From UBA9676 sp963730065 (GTDB lineage Bacteria > Actinomycetota > Actinomycetes > Streptosporangiales > Streptosporangiaceae), in the NCBI GenBank assembly GCA_963730065.1, contig CAVSQL010000020.1, positions 620,001-684,000 of the forward strand: a stretch of DNA of 64,000 nt, in the 5' to 3' direction. The position numbers were made by a program, and so were the translations under genes. Numbering within the stretch: position 1 is the first letter of the stretch; every line of letters begins with the position of its first letter. Positions 41,693 through 55,300 of the stretch are shown piece after piece. Under the pieces are notes generated by a model, which saw nothing but the letters and a program-made list of their open reading frames with translations, ran no database searches and was not told the origin of the DNA.

Positions 41693-42266
41693 ATGGTCTG
41701 ACCAGCAGAAACGCCTTAGGGCGCGGTCGATCCTCCGATAAAATCGCAGGTCAGGGACATAGGGGCTCAACTCAGTGAGGATCCGTCTTGCGTGACCCGG
41801 GAACGGGGCGTCGGCATGGGCGGTCCGCGGTCGGGTCGGCCGGAGCCCGTCGCGGAGCGACGCGCATAGCGCGCGTGCATGAGACGGGCCGGTCGGCAGC
41901 TCGGCGCAGGCCGGCACGCGCAGCGACAAATGAGCAGGCCGCGAGAACTCCGAAACGCGCAGATCGCTGTCAGACGCTCAGCCAGGGATCTGTGTCCGCC
42001 GCGGTGATATAGGAGAACGGTTCAAGTGCCCCTCGGACACGATATTTGTACAGACCGGAAAATAGGGAACTATAGGTGGGCGCGGCAGCGTCGACGGAAC
42101 CGGCTCTTCGGCCCACTGGTGACTGCGGCCAGGTTCAGGCGGTCTGGGTTGGGTGACGGTGTAGCCGAGGGCGGTCGAACTGGCGGAGGTGGTTGCGCAT
42201 TTTGCGGCTGTTGCTGATGCGGGTGTCGTAGAAGGCGGGGCCGCGGTCGGCGTAACGGGACTGCAC
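41693..42266. other. Intergenic stretch with decayed tRNA-Leu-like sequences
   Basis: No gene. Near 41747-41780 a further faint copy reads CGCAGGTCA...ACATAGGGGCTCAACTC, matching the prefix of copy 1 (39645 on). Together with copies 2 and 3 this makes a cluster of three tRNA-derived sites in 400 bp. Confidence 0.5.
42019..42042 (+). repeat. tRNA-Leu 3'-end copy 3
   Basis: GGTTCAAGTGCCCCTCGGAC and following bases match the T-loop and acceptor of tRNA-Leu with small changes. No tRNA body upstream. Confidence 0.65.
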
Positions 42267-42288
42267 GTGTACACAATTCTGGGTACAC
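42267..42288. promoter_or_regulatory. GTGTAC/GTACAC inverted repeat upstream of antitoxin
   Basis: Half sites GTGTAC (42267-42272) and GTACAC (42283-42288) flank a ten-base centre, 8 bases before the antitoxin start. A likely autoregulatory operator overlapping the promoter. Confidence 0.55.
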
Positions 42289-42295
42289 TGAGGAC

Positions 42296-42583
42296 GTGGA
42301 TGACAGCCAGAACCAGCTGAGCGTGCGGGATGCCCGCGCGCACTTCGCCGAGCTCATCACGCGAGCCCAGGGTGGAACGCCCACCATCATCACCCGCAAC
42401 GGCCAGCCCGTGGCCGCTGTCGTGCCCATCGAGGACTTCAACGCCCTCGAAGACGCGATCGACCGGTATTTCGCCAGGGAGGCCGACCGCGACCTAGCGG
42501 AAAATCCCGACGCGCCGACCTACAGCATGTCCGAGGTCGTGGCTGCGATCTTTGAGGAGGAGCCGGGCAAGGGCGTCGCGTGA
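42296..42583 (+). CDS. Phd/YefM-family antitoxin
   Basis: 95 residues with GTG start: LSVRDARAHFAELITRAQGGTPTIITRNGQPVAAVVPIEDFNALEDAI is the Phd/YefM fold, followed by an acidic tail (NPDAPTYSMSEVVAAIFEEEPGKG). Its last bases overlap the toxin start (GTGA). It lies 254 bp from tRNA-Leu copy 3. Confidence 0.88.
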   Translation: MDDSQNQLSVRDARAHFAELITRAQGGTPTIITRNGQPVAAVVPIEDFNALEDAIDRYFAREADRDLAENPDAPTYSMSEVVAAIFEEEPGKGVA

Positions 42584-42897
42584 AGTACGCGTTCCGGTGG
42601 CGGGAGCGTGCGGTCAGGCAACTGCGGGCCATTCCCCAGCCAGCCGCGCTGACGATCTTGCGGGCCCTGGCCCCGCTCGGCGACGATCCACGCCGCCCGG
42701 ACGCCAACCTCAAGAAGCTCGCCGGGTACGAAGACCGCTACCGGCTGCGCGTTGGCGATTACCGGGTCATCTACGAAATCATGGACGAGCAGCTCGTCAT
42801 CCTGGTCGTGGGTGTGGGCCACCGTCGGGGATCTACCGGGCAATATCCTGACGGGACGGCACGCCCCGGCCGGCCGGGCTCAGGGACAAGAGCGTGA
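42580..42897 (+). CDS. RelE-family toxin
   Basis: 105 residues: YAFRWRERAVRQLRAIPQPAALTILRAL, DPRRPDANLKKLAGYEDRYRLRVGDYRVIYEIMDEQLVILVVGVGHRR. The RLRVGDYRVIYEI strand and terminal GHRR are those of RelE. The last 20 residues are a variable tail. GTG start overlapping the antitoxin stop. Confidence 0.9.
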   Translation: MKYAFRWRERAVRQLRAIPQPAALTILRALAPLGDDPRRPDANLKKLAGYEDRYRLRVGDYRVIYEIMDEQLVILVVGVGHRRGSTGQYPDGTARPGRPGSGTRA

Positions 42898-42958
42898 CGG
42901 ACGAGCCACACCCGCCGCGTTGTCCGAGCTGATACGCAACGCCGAGGGTCTACTCCGG

Positions 42959-43766
42959 TCAGTTCCTGGCCGGCCCGAAGGCCGCATAGGCGGGACGCAA
43001 TAGCCCAGTCAGGGCCTGGCCCCGCACGGTGACGTCGACCGGGGGCAGCTGGTCCAGCAGGGAACCGCTCGCTGTCGCGGGTGGACTGGCTGGCGAGATC
43101 TCACCCTGCACCGTGAAGTACGACTCAAGGCAGTCGGCGAGCGGCGGGCCGGCCCGGTCCGCGCTGTCGGCCGCGGGTGGGCCATCGCTGCGGACAGCGT
43201 GCAGGTTGGCCAGCAGATCCTCCCGCTCCCTTCCCCGCCAGGCGAGGATCGTGAACGGGTCGTCGTCGAAGGCCTCGGCCAGCAGGTAGAAAGCCGCCGC
43301 GATGTGCTTGCAGGGGACCTCCCAGTCCGGGCAGGAGCAGTCCATCGAAAGCTCGCGGGCCGCGACGGGGAACAGCGGTAGCCCTTGGTCCGCGAACACC
43401 TCCTCGATGCCCGCAGGCATCTCCCCGGCCAGGAGCTTGGCGCTGTACCAGGCGCTGCCTGCGAGCGCCCGTTCCAGCCTGGCCCATTGGGGCTTGCCAA
43501 ACGCGGTGATGCCGATGCGCACCCGGTAGGGCCGCGCCCGGCTGCCCTGGACCCGTGCCGTCACCATCCCCGCGTCCACGTCGAGCGAGATCACCTGGCC
43601 TCTGCGCGCGTAGTTCCGGCCCCGCTGCAGCCTGTTGCCAAGGCCGATGCCTTCCAGGACCTCGACGAACCGCCCGGACCACCAGGTCTGGCCGATCGTC
43701 CCGCGCGTGCTGCGGGCCTTCAGGCCATCCTCGACGGGCCGCGGGCGCGACGGCGGCGGATACCAG

Positions 43767-43774
<8 letters not shown>
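42959..43774 (-). CDS. SWIM zinc-finger protein
   Basis: 271 residues with a SWIM motif CSCPDWEVPCKHIAAAFYLL (CxC..CxH) near the centre, preceded by a beta-rich region (GQVISLDVDAGMVTARVQGS). I use the GTG at 43774, which overlaps the helicase stop by eight bases; the longer frame upstream lies inside the helicase. SWIM fingers bind DNA or partner proteins; this pairing with an SNF2 helicase is recurrent in actinobacteria. It is translated after the helicase from one mRNA. Confidence 0.88.
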
Positions 43775-46850
<3,076 letters not shown>

Positions 46851-46960
46851 GTACAAGTGCTCCAGCGAAGGGTCTGCGAGACTATGGCGCGACAGCCTAC
46901 CGGCTTCTGCCGTCCACCAGCACCCGCCGCGCCCGAGGGGACGCTGCAGCGAATGGAGTC

Positions 46961-47095
46961 ATGGCCGCTAACAGCAACGTGGAAGCCTTCGCTGCCGCCG
47001 CCCGCCACCATCCCAAAGACGCGTTGCGGCACGCCCGCGCCAGCCTCGCACACGCCGGCGCCCTCGGCCCCAGTTTCCACCGCAATGCCAGCTGA
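46961..47095 (+). CDS. Tiny ORF, possible fragment of a TPR-type regulator
   Basis: 44 residues (AANSNVEAFAAAARHHPKDA, then LRHARASLAHAGALG). The Ala-rich helical pattern looks like one TPR repeat. It is too short to assign. The rest of the interval 46851-47338 holds nothing I can recognise. Confidence 0.3.
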   Translation: MAANSNVEAFAAAARHHPKDALRHARASLAHAGALGPSFHRNAS

Positions 47096-47338
47096 TCCGT
47101 AGATACCGTCCGGCGTTCAGCGTCGTCCGGATCAGTCCGTGACCTGGCCTGATCGTCAGCCGCCTGTCCGTATCGGTCCGCCTGGCGGGGGAAGCCGTTC
47201 GCCCCGGTGGCTCCCATGTTGGCTCCCAGTGACCGCGTCCTTATCAGCACCATGGTGGTTGACCTGGTGGAATGCTGCTCGCCGATGCGCAATCAGGTCG
47301 TCTCGAAGGGCGAGATCGGGGCTCTATAAGCTTTGGCC

Positions 47339-47995
47339 ATGACTGAGCACCAACCGGGACACCAGGAACGACAGTGGTTTGGCCGCGAGCTTGGGGCTAT
47401 CGAAGCCAAGGTCATCGAATTGTTCACTATGGTCGCTGAGGACCTGCCCCGGGCCACCGATGCGCTCCTGAATGGCCACAGCGAGGTTGCCCGGGCGCTG
47501 GCCGAGCGTGACCGGGTTATCGACGGTCTCTACCTGGAGATCGAGGAACTAGCCGACCGCGAGCTCTTGCTGCAGCAGCCCGCTGCTTCAGATTTCCGCC
47601 TCTTGATCTCCGTGCTGCGGGTCGTGCCCGAACTCGAGCGCTCCCACGACCTCATCGTCAACATCGCCCGTCGGGGCAACCTCATTCTCAGCCAGGACCT
47701 ATCGGCGCGCAGCCGGAGGCTCACCGAGCACATGGGGAGCCTCGCATCCGAGATGTGGAGCCAGGCAGTCAACTGCTGGTGCGAGCGCGACCGTTCCGCT
47801 GCGGTAGCGCTAGGTGAGCGTGATGACGAGATGGACGAGTTGTACGCCAGCTTGATGGCCGAGCTCGCCTCAGGAGAGATGACACTTCCGGTGACGATGC
47901 AGCTGACGCTGGTGGCGCGCTTCTACGAGCGTCTGGCCGATCACGCTTTCAACATCGCCCGCCGGGTGATCTACCTCGCCGGACGTGCGCATTAG
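47339..47995 (+). CDS. PhoU-domain protein
   Basis: 218 residues forming two three-helix repeats: ELGAIEAKVIELFTMVAEDLPRATDALL... and LTEHMGSLASEMWSQAVNCW..., with the repeated metal-binding pattern (AERDRVIDGLYLEIEE and GERDDEMDELYASLMAE). PhoU links phosphate import to the PhoR/PhoP system. No pst genes are near, so this is probably an accessory copy. The ATG at 47339 is preferred over a TTG six bases earlier. Confidence 0.85.
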   Translation: MTEHQPGHQERQWFGRELGAIEAKVIELFTMVAEDLPRATDALLNGHSEVARALAERDRVIDGLYLEIEELADRELLLQQPAASDFRLLISVLRVVPELERSHDLIVNIARRGNLILSQDLSARSRRLTEHMGSLASEMWSQAVNCWCERDRSAAVALGERDDEMDELYASLMAELASGEMTLPVTMQLTLVARFYERLADHAFNIARRVIYLAGRAH

Positions 47996-48074
47996 CGCTC
48001 GTGCCAGGCTTCGGCCGGTCAGCTCGCCGCAGGCCGCTCTCAGGACAACATCAGCAGGGTGATGTCCGTCCTAG

Positions 48075-49574
48075 TACGGCAGCAGCCATTCATTAGCTGA
48101 CCTGGGCGATCTCGGCGTCGCGGGCGAGCCGGGTGCGCTGGTGGTGCCAGGCTGAGCGGGCTTGGTGGCGGCGCCGCCAGGTTAGCCAGTGCCCGGCGGC
48201 GCCGGCGGGGGGCGGGTGGGTGAGCAGCCGCCCGGTCTCGGGGGCGGTGAGCGGGATCAGCCCGGGGTCGGCGGGTGGCGGCTGGTCAGGCCGGGCTGGC
48301 GCCGGGGCCCGGGTATCGGTGCGGTGGCGGAGCAAGGCGGCGGTGATGGCGCAGATGGCCAGGGCGGCCATGACCAGCACGGTGTGCCGGGCGATCGCGG
48401 TGTGGAGGCGGACCTGGGACTGGTCCAGCCCGAAGCAGCCTTTGGCGAACTGGAAGTTCTCCTCGGCCGGCCAGCGCAGCCCGGCGGCGCGGATCAGCCG
48501 GGACAGTGACACCGCCTGGCCTTCGGGCACGTGACAGTAGTGGAAGGCTAGTTCGCCGGTGGTGCGGTGGCGGCGGATCAGCAGGTAGTGCCGGGGCGAG
48601 ATGGTGGCGATCCAGGCCCAGCCATACCAGCGGTTCCCCTTCGATCCCTTCCCGGCGGAGCGGACCTCCCAGCGGCGGGCACCGGCCAGCAGCCGCGCGG
48701 CCGCCTGTTTGCAAGACAGCCTCACCCCGGTGGCCAGGGTGAGGTGAAAGTTCGACGGGACCCGCAGCACATAGCCCTGGCCGCGGGCTTGCAGGAAGGC
48801 GCGCAGCTGAGTGCAGCTGCCATACACCTCGTCCCCGCAGACGAAGTCCAGTGCGATGCCATCGGCGAACGCCTCGGTGAGCAGGCCGATGGCCAGCTGC
48901 CCCTTGGTGCGGAAGACCAGATCATCTGGCAGCCCCATGATCTGCTGCTTCACCGGGTCGCTGGCCTGCTCGCGCGGGATCCACTGCCGCGCGGCGATCA
49001 GCGCGTGCCCGGTGTTCTCCCGCACATACGACAGGTGCACCGTGGTGATCCCGTTGGCCACCTTCCCCGCACAGCCCAGGTAGTGGCGCTTGACGCCCGC
49101 GGTGCGCTCACCCTGCTTGACCTGCCCGGTCTCATCGACCGCCCCGACCGCCAGGCCACGCCGCCCGCCCCTGTGGGCGGCCTCATCCAGCCCGGCCACC
49201 GCGAACCGGCGCACCACCGCCATCGCCGCGAAGGTGTCCCACACGGCCCGGTTGAGCAGCCGCTGCATCCGGTCCGGTGCGTGGTCCCCCGCGCGCTCGG
49301 CGAGTGTCCAGCCGTTCCGTTTCGGCAGGTCGCTCATCAGCGCCGCGGCGTACTTGCCCGCCTGCAGCCACGGCTCCACCCGCACAAAGGACGGCCGCAG
49401 CAGTCCCAGCAGTTCAGCCCGCTTCCGCCGGCCCAGCCCGGCACCTATCCTGGCGGCAGCAGCCGCCCTCGATCGTGTAGTCGTCACACACGCATGATCG
49501 CGAGGCGGCTGCGCCAGCCGACCCAGCTTTCCTACGTCCCACCGCAGGTCACAACCCGAATGGCTGCTGCCGTA
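48075..49574 (-). mobile_element. IS701-family insertion sequence
   Basis: 1500 bp with perfect terminal inverted repeats of 16 bp (TACGGCAGCAGCCATT at 48075-48090 and its complement at 49559-49574), flanked on each side by CTAG, which is the likely 4-bp target duplication (48071-48074 and 49575-49578). Confidence 0.9.
48093..49487 (-). CDS. IS701-family transposase
   Basis: 464 residues. DDE catalytic segments: VGAVDETGQVKQG (first Asp), FVCGDEVYGSCTQL (second Asp), and a Glu in LRWPAEENFQFAKGCFGLDQSQ. The DUF4322-like N-terminus (RRKRAELLGLLRPSFVRVEPWLQAGKY) is typical. It appears full length, so the IS may be mobile. Confidence 0.92.
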   Translation of the reverse strand: MTTTRSRAAAAARIGAGLGRRKRAELLGLLRPSFVRVEPWLQAGKYAAALMSDLPKRNGWTLAERAGDHAPDRMQRLLNRAVWDTFAAMAVVRRFAVAGLDEAAHRGGRRGLAVGAVDETGQVKQGERTAGVKRHYLGCAGKVANGITTVHLSYVRENTGHALIAARQWIPREQASDPVKQQIMGLPDDLVFRTKGQLAIGLLTEAFADGIALDFVCGDEVYGSCTQLRAFLQARGQGYVLRVPSNFHLTLATGVRLSCKQAAARLLAGARRWEVRSAGKGSKGNRWYGWAWIATISPRHYLLIRRHRTTGELAFHYCHVPEGQAVSLSRLIRAAGLRWPAEENFQFAKGCFGLDQSQVRLHTAIARHTVLVMAALAICAITAALLRHRTDTRAPAPARPDQPPPADPGLIPLTAPETGRLLTHPPPAGAAGHWLTWRRRHQARSAWHHQRTRLARDAEIAQVS

Positions 49575-49624
49575 CTAGAGGATGGTCCTCACCTGACAGC
49601 AGGCCAGCGGAAGGAAGTGGCAAA

Positions 49625-50032
49625 GTGAGCGAGGCTTTGAAAAGCGTTGGCGCGATCACGCTGTTCGTGGAGGACCTGCCCGCCGCGAGGTCGTTCTACG
49701 AGCGTGTTTTCGGGCGGACGGCAGCGTTTGGGGATGACAGCTCGGCCGGGTTCAAGTTTGACAACACTATCGTCAACCTGGTTGACACCCGGGCGGCGGC
49801 CGAGGTCATCGCGCCGGTAACGGTCGCCAGCCCCAGCGCCGGGTCACGCATCCTGCTCACCATCTGGGTCGATGACGTCGATGCGGCCTGCGCCGAGCTC
49901 GCTAGTCAGGGAGTGGGGCTGCTCAACGGCCCGGTGGACCGGCCGTGGGGCATGCGGACCGCGAGCTTCACCGATCCTGCCGGGCACATCTGGGAACTCG
50001 CCCAGGACCTGGACGAGTCCGAGGGTTCGTAA
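49625..50032 (+). CDS. VOC-family (glyoxalase/bleomycin-resistance-like) protein
   Basis: 135 residues with two beta-alpha-beta-beta-beta units: VGAITLFVEDLPAARSFYERVFG and LLTIWVDDVDAACAELASQGV, ending ASFTDPAGHIWELAQDL with the metal-ligand Glu. Members bind small molecules or catalyse isomerisation or dioxygenation; the substrate is unknown. GTG start after GGAAG. It lies just right of the IS701 and may have lost its own promoter. Confidence 0.88.
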   Translation: MSEALKSVGAITLFVEDLPAARSFYERVFGRTAAFGDDSSAGFKFDNTIVNLVDTRAAAEVIAPVTVASPSAGSRILLTIWVDDVDAACAELASQGVGLLNGPVDRPWGMRTASFTDPAGHIWELAQDLDESEGS

Positions 50033-50289
50033 AGCCGGCCTCACGTATGGCCTTTGCCGTCGTATGACGCGCGCTTGTCCTGCAGCCAGCATGGTTTCTC
50101 GTCGGCCCGTCTCTCCGCGGTGGGCGCCATGGGCTGGGAGACTTGGCCACATTACTCTCATGCGATCGGAGCACAGAAGCGTTCACGGCTCTCGAGGCCG
50201 CCCGCCGCGATCTAGCATCCGCGGCAGCAAGCTTCTGGCCCGCGAACACGGCCCCCAGGGACGGTGACCGGCCGGCAGGAGGACGGGGT

Positions 50290-50520
50290 ATGACCGGCAA
50301 TCGGCCTGAGGACGCGGAGGACCAGGTTCTGCTGGCCTTCCTCGCCGCTCAGCGCGGCGCGGTGCTTTCCATCATGGCGGGGCTGGACGAGGAGGCGTGG
50401 CACCGGCCGGTCGTGCCGTCGGGCTGGACGCCAGCTGGGCTGGTCGAGCACCTGGGCGGGGCCGAGTGGCACTGGTTCCAGGGGGTCGTGGCCGGCGCCG
50501 ATCCCGAGTTCGCAGGGTAG
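50290..50520 (+). pseudogene. DinB/DUF664-type protein, C-terminally truncated
   Basis: 76 residues from ATG 50290: EDQVLLAFLAAQRGAVLSIMAGLDEEAWHRPVVPSGWTPAGLVEHLGGAEWHWFQGVVAGADPE. This is the first helix pair and His-containing core of the DinB-like/mycothiol-linked group, which are normally ~170 residues. A stop follows at once and no continuation is seen. Confidence 0.65.
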
Positions 50521-50703
50521 GCCTGGACGCTGGGCGGACTGGTGTGCAGGTTTAGGTTGCGGTTTCGGTGATCACCGGCGCGGACGAACGGTGCGGTGTG
50601 CGGGGTTGTTCAACTTCGGCCGTCTGTGCGATCAGGCGGCGGGACGCCATGGTGGCGCGGGTCTCTTTCGTGCTTCGCCGTGGCCCCGGCTGACCTGCGG
50701 AAC

Positions 50704-51551
50704 TCAGCCGTCCAGGGTCGTGCGCAGGATGGCGGCGAAAGCGCCGGGGTCGCTGAGGAAGCCGTCGTGACCGCCGGGGAAGGTGACCGGCGTGGTGCCG
50801 AGCCGCTCGGCCACGGCCACGGCGGCACGGCCGGCCAACATCTGGCCGGACTGGGTTCCGACGCCGAGGATGATGCGGGTGGGTGCCGCGCGGAGCGCGT
50901 CGAAGTCGTGCTGGTGGCCGACGCAGGCGGTCATGTGCAGTCCGAGCAGCGGATCGTCGCGGGAGCCGTCGTCCTGCCCGGGCAACCCGAAAGCGGCGGA
51001 TCCGGAGCGGGCTGCCCGGGGAAGCCGGGCGGGATCGGGCCCGCGTGGCTGACCAGCGCGATGAACGTGGCCATCGCCGGGCCGAAGCCGCTGCGCTGGT
51101 AGGTCTCGCGGATGTCGGCGCACGCGGCCAGCACCGGCTCACGGTCGGGCAGCTGCTGGGCGGCGGGCGGCTCGTGCGCCACCAGGGTGCGGATCAGCCG
51201 GGGATGCCTGGCCACCAGGGCCAGCGCGTTGACCGCGCCGCCGCTGCTGCCGAAGACGTCGGCCGGCCTGGCGTCCAGCGCCTGGATCAGCCGGCGCAGG
51301 TCCTCGGCGTGCTCGTCGGGCTCAGACCCTGGCGGCTCGCCGTCGGTGCGCTGGCTGCGCTCGGTCCCGCGGGGGTCGTAGGTCACCACCGTGCGGTCGG
51401 CGAACTGCTCAGCCAAGGCGGCGAAGCCGGAGGCTCCCATCGGCGCCCCGATCAGTAGCAGCACCGGATGCCCCGTGCCGCCGTTGTCCCGCACGTCGTA
51501 GTGCAGCACGGCGCCCGGTGCCTCCAGCGTGTACGTCTTCGGCTCGCTCAT
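50704..51551 (-). pseudogene. Alpha/beta hydrolase, frameshifted
   Basis: The first frame (50931-51551) gives VLLLIGAPMGASGFAALAEQF, DPRGTERSQRTDG and the nucleophile elbow VFGSSGGAVNALALV. The second frame (from about 51000) continues with GLPGQDDGSRDDPLLGLHMT and ends PVTFPGGHDGFLSDP with the catalytic His. One shift near 50985-51005 separates them. It may be a real mutation or a base error in the sequence. If repaired it would be ~280 residues, a normal hydrolase. Confidence 0.7.
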
Positions 51552-51616
51552 GGTGGCGGATCCCCTTTCCTAGGCTGATCGTTTCTGCCCGTACCGACCG
51601 GTGAAGGCCGGGAATC

Positions 51617-52000
51617 TCATCGCTCTCCCGCCCGGTCCTGATTTTCCCGGCTACCGCTACGCCGGGTGCACAGGTGGGCCCAGTCGCCGCCGAGGTCGAA
51701 CACGTAGGCGAACTGCTCTCCCGGGTGCAGCCGCGACAGCTTCACTCGCCGGTATCCTGGGTGACGTCGCCCTCGATCTCCCAGTCCGGGCCCGGATCGC
51801 ACAGCCGCCTGCCGTCGGCGAGGGCAGCCCGGACTTGCGCGCCGCGGCGGCCGACGCGTGGGGTCCGGCCGCCGGCAGGGCGGTCGTGTTCTCGCTGCGC
51901 ATCGCCCAGGCGCTGTTCGTCGCCTGGGATCTCGAGCATGCCCTGATGACCGTTCACCGATGGCCTCCGCGGACCGGCTGCCGGCAGGCTACCCGCAGCT
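51617..52000 (-). pseudogene. Decayed pRiA4b ORF-3-like protein
   Basis: Overlapping minus-strand frames read EIPGDEQRLGDAQ.. and VTQDTGE, then VKLSRLHPGEQFAYVFDLGGDWAHLC. The last part recalls the pRiA4b ORF-3 family (plasmid-type proteins with LHPGxxFxYxYDFGDxW). It is broken by shifts and lacks a clean start. Tentative. Confidence 0.4.
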
Positions 52001-52205
52001 ATCGGTAGCACAACCGCGAAGGCTGGCGATGCTCCCTTATCGGCGGACCGGTCGGGGTCTGGGTGGTCGTGTGCCTGGCTTCCTTAGGCCTGTCAGTGTT
52101 TTGTCCCCCGATATAGGAACTTGTCCCGATGCGGATGGACTGGCCTTACGGCGATCGTCAAGAGTGCATGGGCGGATCAGCCGCCTCGCAGCCAGGAGGA
52201 TCACG

Positions 52206-52367
52206 ATGCAGCCCGTCATCTCGCAGGCGCTCATGGCGGCCCGGGTCGCTGACCTGCACAGGCAGGCAGAGGTCGCACGGCTAGCCCGCGATGTCAAGCG
52301 TGGCCGGCGGCAGGCCCGCCGAGCCCGGATGCGGTCGGCCTGGAGAGCTCAGCCGGCGTGGCGATGA
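52206..52367 (+). CDS. Small basic hypothetical protein
   Basis: 53 residues: MQPVISQALMAARVADLHRQ and an Arg-rich helix to the end (KRGRRQARRARMRSAW). A perfect AGGAGG lies at 52195-52200, so it is likely translated. It ends just before the start of the LuxR-type gene (five bases), suggesting a two-gene operon. Such short helical, Arg-rich proteins are common in actinobacteria and are uncharacterised. Confidence 0.68.
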   Translation: MQPVISQALMAARVADLHRQAEVARLARDVKRGRRQARRARMRSAWRAQPAWR

Positions 52368-52371
52368 TGGC

Positions 52372-55300
52372 ATGCTGGAGGGCGTGAGCTCGCGCATGGT
52401 CAGCCCTGTCTTTATCGGCCGCCGGGCTCAGCTTGGCGATCTCGAGGCGGCTTTTGCGGCCGTCCGCCGCGGCGAGCCGGCAACGGTGCTGCTCGGCGGC
52501 GAGGCCGGGGTGGGAAAGTCACGGCTTGCCGCCGAGTTCACCGGCCGGGTTCGGGCGCAGGGCGGGCGGGTGCTGATCGGCGGCTGTCTTGAGCTTGGCG
52601 CCGATGGTCTGCCGTTCGCACCGTTCACTGCGGTGATCCGCGACCTGGTGCGGCAAGACGGCGCGGCGGCGGTCATCGGGCTGCTCGGCGGCCGGGCGGG
52701 AGAGATCGGCCGGCTGCTGCCGGACCTGGCCCGCGCAGAACCAGAGCCAGCCCAGACGGCCGGCTCCGCCGCCGATACCTACCCCGGCGAGGGGCGTGGC
52801 AGGTTGTTTGAGCAGATGCTGACGCTGTTTGAGCAGCTCAGCGCGGGCGGCCCGGTCGTGCTGGTCGTCGAGGACCTGCACTGGGCCGACCACTCGACCA
52901 CGGACCTGCTTTCGTTCCTGGTCAGCAATCAGCGGGTACTGCCGGGCGCGCTGATCATCGGCACGTTCCGCTCCGATGAGCTGCACCGCACCCATCCGGT
53001 GCGGCCGTTGCTCGCCGAGCTGGCCCGGCTGGCCTGGGTAGAGCGGGCCGAACTGCCCCGGCTGACCCGGCGCGAAACGGCCGAGCTGCTGGCATCGAGC
53101 CTCGGCCGCGAGGTGGAACCAGAGCGGCTGGAGTGCGTGTTCGCTCGCAGCGAGGGTAACCCGCTGTTCGCCGAGGAACTGCTGTGCTGCGGTGACGAGC
53201 TGCCTGATTCGCTGCGTGACCTGGTGCTCGGCCGGGTGCAACGGCTCCCCCCGGCGACACAGGATGTCCTGCGGATCGCTGGGGCGGCCGGGGAATGCGC
53301 CGGGTATGCGCTGCTCCGCGCGGTCAGCGGGCTCAGCGACGGCGATCTGGAGAGTGCGCTGCGGCCGGCGGTGGCCGCGAACGTACTTGTCGCCTTGCCC
53401 GATGGCTACGCGTTCCGGCACGCGCTGATCCGCGAGGCGATGTATGAGGATCTGCTGCCGGGCGAGCGCAGCAGGGTGCACGCCGGGTTTGCGAAGGCGA
53501 TCGCGGCCGATGAGTCGCTGGCCGCGGGGCGGCCCAGCATTCAGCTGGCCCACCACTGGTATGCCGCGCACGATCTGGCCCAGGCGCTGGCCGCTGCCTG
53601 GAAGGCGGCGGCCGAGGCGAACCGGGTCTTTGCCTACGCCGAGCAGCTTGCGATGCTGTCGCGCGTCTTGGAGCTGTGGGACGAGGTGCCCGATGCCGCG
53701 CAGCGCGTCGGAACCAGTCATGACCAGCTGCTGGAAAAGGCCGCCCGGGTCGCGCATCTCCTGGGCGAACAGGAGCGTGCCCGCGCCTTCATCTCGGCCG
53801 CACTGCGTGAGATCGACCCAGCGGCCGATCCCGGCCGGGCGGCGCTGCTGCTGGAAATGCGCGGCAGGTCCTGCGCTGACCCGGAGGACGGCATCGCCGA
53901 TCTGCACAACGCGCTGGCCCTCGTCACAGAGGACGACCAGCAACGGGAACGCGCCGTGGTGCTGGCCACCCTGGCGATGCGGCTCTGCAAGACCCCGGCT
54001 ATTGGGCGCGCGCGCCCGGCTGCTGAGCAGGCGCTTCAGCTTGCCGAGGCGGCCGGGGACGCCGCAACACAGGCCAGCGCGCTGAGCACGCTGGCCATGC
54101 TCGGGCCGGACGGCCGCCTGCCTGACCTGGACGTGGAGCTGGAGATGCTGGCCAGAGCGCGGGCGGCGGCGGCCCGGGCGGGCGACTATCACCTGATGTT
54201 GCGTACCGCGATCAACGAGTCCCACGTCCTGGAAGGTGCCGGGCAACACGAACGGGCAGCCCAGGTGGCCCGGGACGGCATCGCCGAGGCGGCCAGGTAT
54301 GGCCTGGCCCGCTCCCAGGGCACGTTTTTGGCCATTAACCTGGCCGAGCCGCTGTACTCGCTCGGCCGCTGGGAAGAAGCCGTCGAGGTCATCGAGCGGG
54401 CCCTGGACCTGTCGGCACCCACCGCCACCCGCGCCTCGCTACTCCAGCTTGCCGGGCTGATCGCGCTGGCCCGCGGCCAGGCAGACGCGGCGAACCGTGC
54501 GGCGGAAACAGCCGCGCAGCTGCGCACCGGGGAGCGCTACCAGGCCCAGCACCACCTGCCGACCGCCACGCTGCAGATCGAGCTGCTCACCGCCCAGCGC
54601 CGGTACCGGCAGGCCCTGGATACGGCCCTTGAGCTGATCCGTCGTTACGACCTGCAGGCCAGCCCGCGCTACGCCTGGCCGGTGATGGTCGCGGCGGCCC
54701 GGGCCGCAGCCGAGGCCGCCCGGGCGCCCGCCGCGGCCCGCGCCGAGAGCCCCGCCGAAGCCGTGGCCGAGCTGCTCGCGGCGCTGGCCACCGAGGCGGC
54801 CAAGCTCGAGACGGAAGGACCCGACCGGCGGGCACACCAGCTGACGTTCGCGGCGGAGGTTCTCGGTGCGCGGCGCCCGGAGGCGCCCGAGGGGCGAGCC
54901 GGCCCGGCCGGCCAGGCTGCCGCATGGGAGCAGGCCGCCGCCGCGTGGGAAGCGGTGGGCGAGCCCTATCCGCTGGCCATCGCCTTGTTCCGGTCCGCCG
55001 AGGCGGCCCTGGCCAGCGGGAGCAACAAAGAAGAGGCGAGCCGGAAGCTGCGCCGGGCCGCGGAGATCGCAGCCGACCTCGGCGCACACCCACTCGGCGA
55101 GATGGCCGCCCAGCTCGCCCGCCGGGCCAGGATTCCGATGGGGGAAACAACGGCCGCTGCGAGCCCGGCCACCGGCGGGCTCACTACCCGGGAGCTCGAG
55201 GTGCTCGGCCTGATCGCCGCCGGGATGAGCAACGCGCGGATCGCCAGCGAGCTGTTCATCTCGCCGAAAACAGCCAGCGTTCACGTGTCCAACATCATGG

